DNA of 58,940 bases from Petrimonas sp. (GTDB taxonomy: Bacteria; Bacteroidota; Bacteroidia; Bacteroidales; Dysgonomonadaceae). The notes beneath the pieces are model-generated. The model saw only the letters and a program-made list of their open reading frames with translations. It ran no database searches and was not told where the DNA came from. Positions 44,680-55,500 of this stretch are shown one piece after another. The translations under genes and the position numbers were made by a program. The DNA lies in NCBI GenBank assembly GCA_012839475.1, contig DUNG01000033.1, positions 1-58,940 of the forward strand, written 5' to 3'. Position 1 is the stretch's first letter, and the number at the start of each line of letters is the position of its first letter.

Positions 44680-44881
44680 CCTTTTCACAAACATTAGCTT
44701 ATATAAACTTGACGTGCGAGAAGGTGAACACCCCATGCTTTTCATGGTTTATTTAACACCGAACAGGCAGATTATTTCTGTTCCTTGTGATAGTACCGTT
44801 TAAATACAACGACCTTGCAGCGACATTGTAAATTTAGTATACTTTAACGCCAGGGATGTTTTTAATGCAAAATATAAAATC

Positions 44882-44889
44882 TAATTTTG
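44882..44889 (+). promoter_or_regulatory. -7 box upstream of the DUF1080 gene
   Basis: TAATTTTG matches TAnnTTTG exactly, 45 bases upstream of the ATG at 44934. The -33 region is T-rich but lacks a clean TTTG. The 319 bases between the FecR remnant and this gene otherwise hold only the 9-bp repeats and AT-rich DNA. Confidence 0.4.
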
Positions 44890-44933
44890 TGTACGTGCAC
44901 ATTGCTTATTTTTAATAATAAAGAACAACTATC

Positions 44934-45650
44934 ATGAAACGTCATTCCATTTTATTTTTACTTTTTGTTTTCACAATCTCGACTTTCTCACAGCAGTTAC
45001 CCAACACGTTAACGAAGAAAGAACAAAGACAAGGATGGAAACTTCTCTTTAACGGGGAAAATCTCGAAGGGTGGACATCCGTCGGGAGAAATGAACCCCC
45101 ATCTATTGGTTGGTACGTTAAGGATGGCGTGCTGACCGTTAAGCCCGAAGATGGCAAAAGGGGGGGCGACATTATAACTCAAGAGCAGTATGCCGATTTT
45201 GACCTTAGGGTTGATTTCAAATTGACTAATGGAAGTAACAGCGGGATAAAGTATTTCTTCGTGAGGTATGAAAAAGGAGGATGGTTGGGGTTGGAATATC
45301 AGCTGCTTGATGATGAGGTGCATCCCGACGGGAAACTGGGGATAAACGGCAATCGTAAAACGGCATCCTTGTATGACGTTTTTCCTGCTTCAGAAAAGAA
45401 AAAAATGAATCCCGTGGGTGAATGGAATACCGCGAGAGTAGTGGCAAAAGGCACAAAGGTTACTCATTTCCTGAATGGGAAAAAGGTGTTGACATTCGAT
45501 AGGAAAAGTAGCGAATATGAAAAAGCCCTGGGAACGAGCAAGTTCGTTAATTCCGTACCCACGTTTGGAGATGTAAGCCAAGGGTATATCTTATTGCAAG
45601 ATCATGGCGATGAGGTTTCCTTTAGGAATGTGAAAATACGAACCCTTTGA
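44934..45650 (+). CDS. Secreted DUF1080 (3-keto-disaccharide hydrolase-like) protein
   Basis: A 238-residue secreted protein with signal peptide (ending FSQQ). The family motif FNGENLEGWTSVG is near residue 38, EYQLLDDEVHPDG near 124 and a final QDHGDEVSFRNVKIR, typical of the concanavalin-like fold of PF06439. Members are linked to cleavage of 3-keto-glycosides, which require a partner oxidoreductase; none is present in this window. It is convergent with GH3 (3 bases between stops). Composition is AT-rich, like SusC/SusD of PUL 1. Confidence 0.88.
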   Translation: MKRHSILFLLFVFTISTFSQQLPNTLTKKEQRQGWKLLFNGENLEGWTSVGRNEPPSIGWYVKDGVLTVKPEDGKRGGDIITQEQYADFDLRVDFKLTNGSNSGIKYFFVRYEKGGWLGLEYQLLDDEVHPDGKLGINGNRKTASLYDVFPASEKKKMNPVGEWNTARVVAKGTKVTHFLNGKKVLTFDRKSSEYEKALGTSKFVNSVPTFGDVSQGYILLQDHGDEVSFRNVKIRTL

Positions 45651-45653
45651 CAT

Positions 45654-48008
45654 TTATTTTGGGCTTAGGTTAGGCGAATTGAAGATTTTTGTTTCCTTGC
45701 AACGAATCATCTCGACCTGGGTACCCACCTGCAGCATGAATTCTCCCGCTTCAAGCGTCCACTTTCCTTGGGCGTTTACGAATGCAAGGTCGTTAGCCGG
45801 CAATGGCATCGTCACCGTCTTTGTCTCCCCGGGCTCGAGCATCACCTTCTGGAAAGCGCGCAGGCGACGCACATCGGGCGATAGGGAAGCTACCAGGTCG
45901 CTACTAAAGAGCATGACCGTTTCTTTCCCCGCTACCGTCCCGCTATTGGTCACCTCTACCGTGACCGTTAGGAGCTCCCCTGGAGCAAATTCCCTCTGGC
46001 TGACGGTTAGGTTATCGTAATGGAACGTGGTGTAACTCAGCCCATACCCGAAGGGGTATTGCACCGATGTTTGCGCACCATAGTCGTATGCCCCTTCCAT
46101 GCGCCCGTCGATGTTTTGGCTTGGCTTATGGTCGTACGTGATGAGACCTTGCTCGTATTTCGGGTAGGTATAGGGTAGTTTACCGCTCGGGTTCACATCT
46201 CCTGCGAGGATATCGGCCAATGCGTCTCCACCGAAGTTTCCCGGCAGGTATAGTTGCAACACCGCTTTGGCACCCGGTTCAATCTCTCGAATCAACCTCG
46301 GTCGCCCCTCGTTCAGTACCAATATCATCGGTTTGCCCGTCTCCTGCAACGCCAACGCCAGCTGTGTCTGATTCTCCGAAAGCGCCAGTTCATCAAGGTT
46401 CCCCGGCGTCTCGCAGTAGGAGTTCTCCCCCAGGCAAAGTACGATACAATCAACGCCCCTGGCGGCAGCTACCGCCTTGCTGATTTCCGGCTCATTCTCC
46501 TCTTCGTAGGATCCATCCATCTTATACGTCACTCCCGGTTCATACCGCACGTTATCCGTCCCGAACTTCTCTTGGAGCGCCTCGTAGATGGTGTTGTAGT
46601 CTTGTGCGAACTCCTCAACCTTCTCGCCCTGCCACGAGTAGCTCCAGCCCCCGTTGAGCGTACGCATGGAGTGGGCGTTGGGTCCCGCCACTAAGATACG
46701 CGTGTTAGCCGGAAGCGGAAGGATACCATCAGCGTTTTTGAGGAGGGTGATGGATTCATCCGCGGCCGCTTTGGCGATGGCTTCGCTTTCGGCACAGCCA
46801 AAGTCGGGGTATTCCGCGGTCGACCAGTATGGGTTATCGAACAGTCCCAAGCGGAACTTCAATCGCAAGATCCGTCGCACCGCATCGTTAATCCGGTTCA
46901 TGGAGACCGCACCCTCATTCACCAGTTCAACCAGCGTGGGGCAGAAGGCGGTGTTATAAGGCTCCATCACCAGGTCGATCCCCGCGTTGATGGCCATTTT
47001 CACGGCCTCTTTGTAACTCGCCGCGATGCGGTCGCGGCTAAGCAGGTTCTGCACATCCGCCCAGTCGCTCACGATAACCCCGTCAAAATTGAGATCCTTC
47101 TTCACCCACTCGGTCAACAACCGGTAGTCGGCATGGGTAGAAACCCCGTTCACGATACCCGAGTTAGCCATCAGTGATAGGGCACCCCCTTCCACGATAG
47201 AAGCGCGGAACGGCTCGAAGTGCTTTTCACGCAATTCGCTCTCTGAGATGGTCGCGGGTGTTCTATCTTTACCCGAAACCGGCACGCCGTATCCCATGTA
47301 GTGCTTCACGCACGCGGCAACCGAATGGCTGCCCACCCGGTTCCGGTCGCTTCCCTGAAACCCTTTCACGGAGGCAACCGCCATGCGCGCGTTGAGGTAC
47401 GCGTCCTCCCCGTAACTCTCCCACTGCCGTGGCCAACGGGCATCCCGTCCGAGGTCCATCGTGGGATTGAAGGTCCACGGGATATTGCTTGCCCGTGTCT
47501 CGTAGGCCGAGATACGGGAGCCCTCCTCCATCAGCTCGACGTTGAAGGTGGCCGCCATCCCGATCGCTTGCGGGAAGAGCGTTCCCCCTGCGGTGTAGGT
47601 GGTTCCATGGTTGGAATCGATGCCGTACAGCACCGGTATCCCGGTTTCCTGTAGCGCACGCTGTTGAATCGTGCGAACGATCTCCTCCCACACTTCGGTG
47701 GTCCGCGCCCGGTTGTTGGAGGTGTTCAAGATAGAACCCACCTTGTATGTACCGATCACCGTGTCGAGCATGGCGTGATTTATACGGAACGGCTCGTGGC
47801 TATAGTATACATTTCCTCCCTCCCCGATCACGTCGAGGGCAAGCTGCGTCATTTGCCCCACCTTCTCTTCAAGGGTCATCCCCGCCATGACGCTATCGAT
47901 CTTACGTTCGATGCCCGCGTCCAGGGTGACAGTGTCCGACCTTTTCACCCCACTACTGCAAGCTATGAACAGCATGGTCAAGAAAACAAGCAAGCTGATT
48001 TTCTTCAT
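45654..48008 (-). CDS. Glycoside hydrolase family 3 beta-glucosidase, lipoprotein
   Basis: A 784-residue GH3 enzyme with lipobox FIAC (Cys17). The N-terminal TIM barrel carries DAYLNARM and VKHYMGYG (K235/H236), and nucleophile D315 is in VIVSDWADV. The C-terminal alpha/beta sandwich has LGENSYCETPGN and ends in a fibronectin III-like domain (VEVTNSGTVAGKETVMLF). It releases glucose from beta-oligoglucosides; with GH16 in the same operon it would finish degradation of beta-1,3- or mixed-linkage glucan. It is the last gene of PUL 2, 87 bases after GH16. Confidence 0.94.
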   Translation of the reverse strand: MKKISLLVFLTMLFIACSSGVKRSDTVTLDAGIERKIDSVMAGMTLEEKVGQMTQLALDVIGEGGNVYYSHEPFRINHAMLDTVIGTYKVGSILNTSNNRARTTEVWEEIVRTIQQRALQETGIPVLYGIDSNHGTTYTAGGTLFPQAIGMAATFNVELMEEGSRISAYETRASNIPWTFNPTMDLGRDARWPRQWESYGEDAYLNARMAVASVKGFQGSDRNRVGSHSVAACVKHYMGYGVPVSGKDRTPATISESELREKHFEPFRASIVEGGALSLMANSGIVNGVSTHADYRLLTEWVKKDLNFDGVIVSDWADVQNLLSRDRIAASYKEAVKMAINAGIDLVMEPYNTAFCPTLVELVNEGAVSMNRINDAVRRILRLKFRLGLFDNPYWSTAEYPDFGCAESEAIAKAAADESITLLKNADGILPLPANTRILVAGPNAHSMRTLNGGWSYSWQGEKVEEFAQDYNTIYEALQEKFGTDNVRYEPGVTYKMDGSYEEENEPEISKAVAAARGVDCIVLCLGENSYCETPGNLDELALSENQTQLALALQETGKPMILVLNEGRPRLIREIEPGAKAVLQLYLPGNFGGDALADILAGDVNPSGKLPYTYPKYEQGLITYDHKPSQNIDGRMEGAYDYGAQTSVQYPFGYGLSYTTFHYDNLTVSQREFAPGELLTVTVEVTNSGTVAGKETVMLFSSDLVASLSPDVRRLRAFQKVMLEPGETKTVTMPLPANDLAFVNAQGKWTLEAGEFMLQVGTQVEMIRCKETKIFNSPNLSPK

Positions 48009-48095
48009 TTGATTGATATGATTATTTTTTACATTTCAGTGCATGAAGGCTTTGATGTCAGTTCGTACCGTGCACAGCTATTTGCCCGATAATGG

Positions 48096-49214
48096 TTATC
48101 TTTGATAAACACGCACGTAATCGATTTCATACACGGCGGGGAGCTTAGACTCATCCACCCCTTGCGAACCACCCCAATCACCACCCCATGCCAGGTTTAG
48201 CTTAAGGTAGAAAGGCACGTTAAACGGCCAGGTATGCTTGTTCCCTGCCTCGTCGTTATCGAAGCGGAAATACTCTTCACCGTCCACGAATCCCTTGATA
48301 TAGTCGGCAGTCCACTCCACCGCGTAAATATGAAATTCCGTCTCCGCGTTTTGAATAGCCTTGGTGGCCGTCTTCTCGGTTCGTTGCACGTGATTGTAGG
48401 CTTGCGTATGGATTGAAGATTGCACCACGTTGGGACGGTACCCCACGTACTCCATAATATCGATCTCCCCGTCCAGCGGCCACTGTTTGAAATCCCTCGG
48501 CATCATCCAGAATGCCGGCCACGTACCCTTACCTCCCGGAACCCGCAGGCGCGCCTCGAAGTAGCCGTAGGTCCAGCTCTCGTTTGTATTGATCCGTGCC
48601 GACAAGATGGCGTTCCCGCTTTTTCGCGCGATGATCTTCAGCGTCCCATCGTAGATGGCTGCCACGGTATCGGTTCCTCGAAATCCGCCATCCACGTAGG
48701 TTTGTAACTCATTGTTCACCCACCCCGGTGCAGCCGCCTCGTACCACCATCTTTTCATGTCCGGTAGCGCCGGCTTACCACCGTTCAGCCGGTCAGCATT
48801 AAACTCCTCCCGCCATACCAGCGTGTACCCTTCGGGAACGTGGTTCGCGATGATAGCCCCTTCTTGCTTGACGGTATACGTTATGCCGTAGTCCCCGGAA
48901 GAAAAGGTAAGCAGGGCATCACGCGGTTGCTCGCCGGGGTTACCCGTGGCGGTAATTTTCACGCTGGTCTGCCCGTTGGAACCCCGACTTGGGCTTACCG
49001 TGAGCCAGGATTGGTTAGACACCACCGTCCACTCCCCATTCGCTTCGACGATAAGGCTGCGCGTTTCACCCTTCGAAGATAACGAAACGGTAGACGGTGT
49101 GATGGTCCACTTTACGGCTACAGGGGGTTGCGGCACGACGGGTAGAGGCTCGTTCGCACTACCGCACGAAGCGAGCCAGATAAGAAGAGCAAGTATCCCG
49201 TTCATTCGGTTCAT
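48096..49214 (-). CDS. GH16 endo-beta-glucanase with BACON domain, lipoprotein
   Basis: A 372-residue surface lipoprotein (WLASC, Cys17). A BACON domain (about 38-118; NQSWLTVSPSRGSNG) precedes the GH16 domain (125-372). The catalytic motif is GEIDIMEYVG with E250 (nucleophile), D252 and E255 (acid/base). The bulge between them gives the ExDxxE form seen in laminarinases and lichenases. The BACON domain probably spaces the enzyme from the membrane. It should cut beta-1,3- or mixed beta-1,3/1,4-glucan outside the cell. Confidence 0.94.
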   Translation of the reverse strand: MNRMNGILALLIWLASCGSANEPLPVVPQPPVAVKWTITPSTVSLSSKGETRSLIVEANGEWTVVSNQSWLTVSPSRGSNGQTSVKITATGNPGEQPRDALLTFSSGDYGITYTVKQEGAIIANHVPEGYTLVWREEFNADRLNGGKPALPDMKRWWYEAAAPGWVNNELQTYVDGGFRGTDTVAAIYDGTLKIIARKSGNAILSARINTNESWTYGYFEARLRVPGGKGTWPAFWMMPRDFKQWPLDGEIDIMEYVGYRPNVVQSSIHTQAYNHVQRTEKTATKAIQNAETEFHIYAVEWTADYIKGFVDGEEYFRFDNDEAGNKHTWPFNVPFYLKLNLAWGGDWGGSQGVDESKLPAVYEIDYVRVYQR

Positions 49215-49293
49215 GTTGGTTGATGGTTCATTCGTATGGAATGGTCAACCGGGCTGCCGCAAAAAGCGGCAACCCGGCCATTTTGCCATCCCA

Positions 49294-50799
49294 CTATTCG
49301 TCAAATTCAAAATCGTCGAAGAAGAAGAATCCCGTTCCGGCATGTCCCTCGGCACCGAATTGAATCACGATGCGATCGTAATCTTTCCGGTTGGCCACGC
49401 CACTGAAGTCGAATTCCAGCTCCAGCCACTTGTCCAATTCCAAATCGGCCTTAACTATCTCGGTCTGTCCCTCCCACGGCGCAGGATGTTCGCTATCTTG
49501 TAGCTTCACCGCCAATTGCGGTCGGAGCTTACCGTTCACGATCCATGGGCCCGCCACCCCGTGCTCCGTTTCGTAATCGTTGTACGAGGGGATATAGACC
49601 TTTACCCGAACTTTATTCTGCGCGGTAAGATCGAACTTGTAATCGGGTGCGGTAAACGAAAGGTTGCTGTAGAAGCCACCCGACTTCCAGTAGCGGAACA
49701 CCTTATCCGACGTGTTGATGGGTAGCGGCAACGGGTTATCCACCACCCGGCTCACGTTGCCCATGTCCTCCTGCACGAGATTCAAGTAGGTGTCGCCCTC
49801 AAAGTCCTCGCTTAGGGGAATGGCTTTCAGCTCCTTCGGTGGCTTCGGCGCCTCCACGTTCAAGGCTTCCAGGCAATAGACGAATACCCAATCTTGTCCC
49901 TCAATCGTGTTATTGACACGTAACGCCATCACCCGATCGGTCAGGTAGATCACCTCGTAATCCTGGCTACCGGCATAATACCCCATGTAGCCATTCCCCG
50001 AGATCGTGAGCACGGGAAACTCACCCGCCTCGTCAATCGAAAAAGTGTACTCCCCACCGCTGTAGGTAAAGTAGGCATCATCGCCCTCAACCGCGTGAAC
50101 GGTGAATCCACCCACGCTGGCCGCGCTCGCGTTCCTTCCATAGCCTTCGTTCCCCTCTTTTTGGATCTTCAGCTGCACGCCGTTCTGAATAAAGGTGAAC
50201 TTCGTCGAGTACATCTGCCAAGCGTGTTTATCGTTGGCAGCGGCACCCCACCACTCCTGACCCCGAGAGCCTTGCGGACCCAAGCCCATGTGGCCCGAGA
50301 TATTGAAGCCGGTAGCTGCTGCCACCTCCTTCGCGAAATTGTTGTACTGGTCAAACACCCATGTTTTACCCTCGGCATTCTCAGCCCCACCGGTCAGGTT
50401 CCTATACACCGGGGTATCTACCAGGCTGTAATCATCTTTTGCAATGGAGACGACCTCGCTTTTTCGCGCTACCATCCCGTTTGCCGAGTAAATAGAAAGC
50501 GTCACGGTGTATTCACCCGCGAAAGGATACAGCCCCACGGCTGAAGTACCATTGCCGGATGACCCGTTCCCCAAATCCCAACGGATGGTATACACTTCAC
50601 CCATCGGGAGCGGCGTGGTGTTTGTAAACGTGATCATGTTATCGCTCTTGGGTGATGCCGTGCGTGTAAACGAAACCTGGCTGTCCGTGATCACGCCCAG
50701 CTCTTTGAGCGAGTACTCATCATATTCCTGTGGGCTGCAGGCAAATACCGACAAGAGCAGCAGCCATATCCACGCTTTTGTTGTAACTATATTTTTCAT
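49294..50799 (-). CDS. PKD-domain surface glycan-binding lipoprotein (SGBP)
   Basis: A 501-residue lipoprotein (lipobox SVFACS). A PKD-type domain follows (about 40-120; ITFTNTTPLPMGEVYTIRWD, GNGSSG, GEYTVTLSIYSANG), then a beta-rich region and a C-terminal carbohydrate-binding-like domain with FFFFDDFEFDE at the end. No catalytic motif is visible. Its place between SusD and GH16 is the usual slot for a surface glycan-binding protein, which would hold polysaccharide for GH16. Ligand is inferred from the neighbours. Confidence 0.82.
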   Translation of the reverse strand: MKNIVTTKAWIWLLLLSVFACSPQEYDEYSLKELGVITDSQVSFTRTASPKSDNMITFTNTTPLPMGEVYTIRWDLGNGSSGNGTSAVGLYPFAGEYTVTLSIYSANGMVARKSEVVSIAKDDYSLVDTPVYRNLTGGAENAEGKTWVFDQYNNFAKEVAAATGFNISGHMGLGPQGSRGQEWWGAAANDKHAWQMYSTKFTFIQNGVQLKIQKEGNEGYGRNASAASVGGFTVHAVEGDDAYFTYSGGEYTFSIDEAGEFPVLTISGNGYMGYYAGSQDYEVIYLTDRVMALRVNNTIEGQDWVFVYCLEALNVEAPKPPKELKAIPLSEDFEGDTYLNLVQEDMGNVSRVVDNPLPLPINTSDKVFRYWKSGGFYSNLSFTAPDYKFDLTAQNKVRVKVYIPSYNDYETEHGVAGPWIVNGKLRPQLAVKLQDSEHPAPWEGQTEIVKADLELDKWLELEFDFSGVANRKDYDRIVIQFGAEGHAGTGFFFFDDFEFDE

Positions 50800-50888
50800 A
50801 CGATTGCTTATTATTAGCGTATGGAACTTGCCGTAATCACGTGCTGTCTACGAGGGTTAGGTGCATTCCATACGATCCTGTTACTTAT

Positions 50889-52484
50889 TTAATTATACCC
50901 GGGGTTTTGCTTCAACGCGAACTCCGTCCCAGCCGTCTTATCTATTTCAGTCTGCGGGATGGGAAGGTACTTGTTATGCGCGCTCCATGTGCGGGTGCTA
51001 CCGTGCTCAGGCAGGTTCTCGGTAAGTAACGCCGTATCATCCCAGCGAACGATATCCCAGAAGCGCATCCCTTCACCAACGAACTCGCGGCGCCGCTCTA
51101 ACTTGATATTCTCCGGGGTGGCCGGAACTGGATTGGCTACCCCAAACGCCCGTTCGCGCACCTTATCCAAGCAGCTTTGCGCGGAGATACCCCCGACCGG
51201 GCTTTGCCCGTGTATGGCAATCATTTCCGCGTAGGTAAGCAAGGTTTCCGCGTAGCGGAAAACGCGCAGGTTGTTCGAATAGTTCAAGTCCACGTCCCCT
51301 TGTGGGTTGTAGCCTACCCGAGCGGCGTACTTGGCCAGGAACAGTCCGGTATCCTGAAAGCGGGCAGTGTACTGATCAGCTTTCCATTGATTGATGGAGC
51401 CTTCCCGACGGCTATCCCCGGGTTCGTAGAGTTCCCACACGGAGGGTCTCACGGGACCGAATCCCCATCCTCCTTTAAAGTCACCCGTATTGTTGCCGGT
51501 ATTTAGGCCGTTAGGTGAAATAAATGCCGGCAGGTTGGTACCATACCCTTGCCATCCGCTTGCCCATGTTTTTCCTTCAGGTAGATGGTTCACTTCAAAG
51601 ATCGACTCCCGGTTCGCCGGGTTATTGGTCACCTCGTTAGCGTCTAACCATATCGCCGGGAAATCGGGGAATAGCCCGTATTCGCCGCTGTTAATCACTT
51701 CCGCCAGATCAGCCGTGACCTCACTGTAACGGCTCTGATCCTTTTGATACAGCACTACCCGCGCCTTCAGCATGACTGCTGCCGCCTTGTTGACCCTGCC
51801 CAGTGATGCTGTAACGTCGTTCCCGCTCCCATCCTTTTGGAGTCTCATCGGTAAGCGGTCGTTTCCCTGCTCATCGGTTCCCAGCGCGATATCCAAATCC
51901 TCCATTATCTCTTTGTACACCTCGTCAGCGCTATATTGCCTCGTCATGTACGGGGCTTCTGTAAGCGGCTCCTCGAAGTAAGGAATATTTCCCCAGAACT
52001 TCCACAACCAGTGCGTGTAATAGGCCCGTAGGAAATGCGCTTCCGCCTTGTAACGTTCCAACGCCCTCAGCGCCTCTTTTGTTTCGAATCCGACACCGTT
52101 TTCACACGCGTCAATCGCGTTGTTGGCCCGGGCGATCCCGGAGTAATAGATGCTCCAGAGCCCATCGAGATTCTCTTGCGGGGTAGAGGTAAATAAAGAT
52201 AGAAGGTAAAGTTGATGCTGGTCACCCGCGTCACCGCCCCCTTTGAATATATCATCGGAGCGAAGGTCTGACATCAGCACGATACTATTGTATTGATTGG
52301 CCGCGTAGCTATCAAATAGCAGTATCTGGTACGCCGCGGCCAGGTTGGACAGGATAGCCCCTTCGGTGGCGGGCTCACCGGCCGCCTGTTGCTCGGTGGT
52401 AGCGTTGGTGAGGAAGTCATCGCTGCATCCCGTGACTCCTGCTACCAGGAGCATCGCCATCAGTATGTATATTAATTTCTTCAT
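50889..52484 (-). CDS. SusD/RagB-family glycan-binding lipoprotein (PUL 2)
   Basis: A 531-residue lipoprotein (GVTGC, Cys20) with SusD features: AEAHFLRAYYTHWLWKFWGN near residue 150 and the C-terminal signature NIKLERRREFVGEGMRFWDIVRW. It is the lid of the SusC 2 transporter and lies 19 bases downstream of it. Aromatic-rich loops suit glucan binding. Confidence 0.95.
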   Translation of the reverse strand: MKKLIYILMAMLLVAGVTGCSDDFLTNATTEQQAAGEPATEGAILSNLAAAYQILLFDSYAANQYNSIVLMSDLRSDDIFKGGGDAGDQHQLYLLSLFTSTPQENLDGLWSIYYSGIARANNAIDACENGVGFETKEALRALERYKAEAHFLRAYYTHWLWKFWGNIPYFEEPLTEAPYMTRQYSADEVYKEIMEDLDIALGTDEQGNDRLPMRLQKDGSGNDVTASLGRVNKAAAVMLKARVVLYQKDQSRYSEVTADLAEVINSGEYGLFPDFPAIWLDANEVTNNPANRESIFEVNHLPEGKTWASGWQGYGTNLPAFISPNGLNTGNNTGDFKGGWGFGPVRPSVWELYEPGDSRREGSINQWKADQYTARFQDTGLFLAKYAARVGYNPQGDVDLNYSNNLRVFRYAETLLTYAEMIAIHGQSPVGGISAQSCLDKVRERAFGVANPVPATPENIKLERRREFVGEGMRFWDIVRWDDTALLTENLPEHGSTRTWSAHNKYLPIPQTEIDKTAGTEFALKQNPGYN

Positions 52485-52503
52485 TTGTCTGCAATGTTTA
52501 CGG

Positions 52504-55500
52504 TTAGAAAGTTATGTTAGCACCTAATGACACGGTTCTTGCCTGCGGGTAGATGCCCCGGTCGACACCGATGGTGGTATAGCCTCCCGACGCGAGTTCG
52601 GGGTCAAATCCATCGTACTTCGTGAGCGTGAGCAGGTTCTCCGCCGAAATGTAGATCCTCAGTCGCTGCATGGAGAGCCTTTTCACGATCGCCCCCGGGA
52701 GGGTATATCCCAGTTGCGTAGATTTCAGCCTCATGTAGGAGCCATCCTTAACGTAAAGGTCGGATGAACGCCAGTTGCCATTGGGATTGGCCGAGGTCAT
52801 CCTGGGAATCCGGTTAGAAGTTCCTTCGCCGTGCCACCGGTCCAGTATCCATGCCGGTCGGTTAGCTGCCGGTATATCACCTCGCTGAGCGTAATCGAAT
52901 ACGTCGTTCCCGATAGTTCCCTGGAAGAAGAGGTTCACGTCGATCCCCTTCCAGTCGCCTCCAATGGTAAACCCGTAAGTCCAGTCGGGTGCCCCTTTCC
53001 CGATTCTCGTTTTATCGTCGTCGGTAATTAACCCGTCACCGTTCCTATCCACGAAACGCACGTCGCCCGGTTTCGCCGACGGTTGCATCAACTCACCCTT
53101 GCCGTTCACGTAGGCGTTCACTTCCGCTTGATTCTGGAACAACCCGTCCGTGATGAAGCCGTAAAAGAAGGGGAAAACCTCCCCGTTCATCCCTTTCACG
53201 TAGCTCCCCACGCCGGTAGCTCCCATGCTTTCGTATATCTGTTCCCCGGTCTCGTTACCCAGGTTAATCAGTCTGTTTTTCAGGTACGACGCGTTGGCCG
53301 AGAGGTGGTAGTTGAAGTCGCCCACCTTATGTTTCCAGCCCAGTTCGAACTCGAACCCCCGGTTTTCCATATCTCCCACGTTGGCGATGGGTGCCCCCAG
53401 CCCCACGTACGAGGGGATTGGCTGGTACATCAGCATATCTCTCGTCTCTTTAACGAAGTAATCGAACCCGAAGGTAAGTCTATTGGTAAAGAAGCGGGCT
53501 TCCACCCCCACGTCGGTCTGCACCGACTCTTCCCATTTCACGTTGGGATTAGGGATGTAGGAGGGCGAACTACCGTACTGCATGGAACCGGTAATCTCTC
53601 CCACTTGCGCGGGGTTAGCCTCGTTCACGTGGTATCCTCCGCCAAAGTAGTAATTTTGTCCCCCATCCATCAGCGAGGTATAGAGGAAATTGCCAATCCG
53701 GTCGTTCCCGTTCTTTCCCCAGCTAAAGCGCAGTTTCATGTAATCGAACCACTCGGGACGGTGTTCCATGAAGGCCTCGTTTGTCACGTTCCACCCCAAC
53801 GAGAAAGAGGGGAAAACGCCCCACTTGTTGTTGGGGCCGAAGCTGGTAGAGCCGTCACGCCGCACGGTGGCCTGCAGCATGTACTTCTCAGCGTAGTTGT
53901 AGTCAACCCGTCCAAAGTAAGAAGCGCTACCCGTGAAGTCGAACCCCCCGGTTCCACCCCACGTCCTCTCGAGCTGCCTATCGGCGATAGCCGAGTTGAT
54001 ATTCGCTTTGGAGGGGTTGGTTTCCAGCAGGTCGCGGTCGTTCCCGCCCAGGTTGCGTTGGCGGTAGCGGGATGCTGACTGCCCCAGCACGGCCGAAAGG
54101 TTATGTACCTCGTTGAACGTTTTGTTATAAGAGAGGTAATTTTCAATCTGCCAACGATATCCCCGGTTCATTTCACTCTGTACCGTGCTAAACTGCAAAT
54201 CTTTCCCTTGCGTGGCCAGAAAATAGGGGAAGTTGTAACCATCATATCCCCAGAACGCGAGGTCGGCACCGTATGAAGTCCTGAAGCGTAGCTCCGGTAG
54301 GATCTGCAATTCTCCCCAGAAAGAGCCCACGAACTTATCGGCATTACCGATTCCCGCGTAGGGCTGGAACAACATGCCCACGGGATTCGCTATCTCTTGG
54401 AACCCCGCGGGGGGAAGCGAGAATACACGATCGCCATCTTTCACCGCGTAAGGATATTGTGCCAATATGGTGGCAGCGGTCTCATCATCGGCATACACCG
54501 GAACGAGCGGGGAGAAGGTCAGCGCGCTACCCAGGATAGAACCATATTCGGAGTTGGTTTCGATACCGGATGATTTGTCCCGGGAATACCCCACGTTAGC
54601 CCCTACGGTCACCTTGTTCAGGAACGAACGATCGTCCGCTTGAAACACCGTGTAGGTGGAGTTTGAACGCAAGCTGTATCGTTGGTAGTTCGATTTATCG
54701 TGATCTCCCCCCACGATACCTGCCTGATTGAAATAGCCAAACGATAGAAAATAGAGCAGGTTGTCTGTTCCTCCCGACACGCTCACCTGGTGGTTCTGCA
54801 CCGGCGCGTTGTAGTAGAACGTCTCATCCTGCCAATCGGTTCCCTTGCCCGCGGCAGCTATCTGCTCTTGGGTATAGCGTGGCAGGTTACCGTCGTTTAT
54901 CTGCACCTCGTTCATGATGACCATGTACTCTTGCGCGTTGAGTATCTCCCTTTTTTTCCAGGGATTTTGCCACCCGTAACTTACATCGTAGTTGACCGTG
55001 GCCTTTCCTTTGCTACCCCCTTTCGTGGTTACCAGGATAACCCCGTTAGCGGCCCTTGCCCCGTAAATAGCTGCTGACGCGGCGTCTTTAAGTATCTCTA
55101 CCGACTCGATGTCGACTGGGTTCAGGTAATTGATGCCACCGCCTACTTCCATACCATCAACGATGTATAGCGGGTCACTATTATTCACCGTTCCTATTCC
55201 TCGGATACGCACCTTGGAGTCGGACCCCGGTTGTCCCGAGCTTTGGGTTATCTGCACCCCGGAGACTTTCCCCTTGAGCGCGTCCTCCACGCGTGACGGA
55301 CGCGTCACGTTCAGTTCATCGGCCGTCACCCGGCTAATCGCCGCGGTCACCACGCTTTTGCGTTGCACCCCGTATCCCACCACGACCAGTTCATCGAGCA
55401 TCGCGAAATCCTCTACCAACTGCACGTTCAACACGGTTTGGTTCACGATGGTAAACTCTCTATCGATGTAGCCGATAAAGGAGAACCGGAGGGTCGACCC

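Noticed and set aside
53083-54078. A 331-codon plus-strand frame opposite the PUL 2 SusC gene
   Set aside because: The His/Val/Gly-rich translation is typical of the complement of a SusC gene, and SusC on the other strand is unambiguous.
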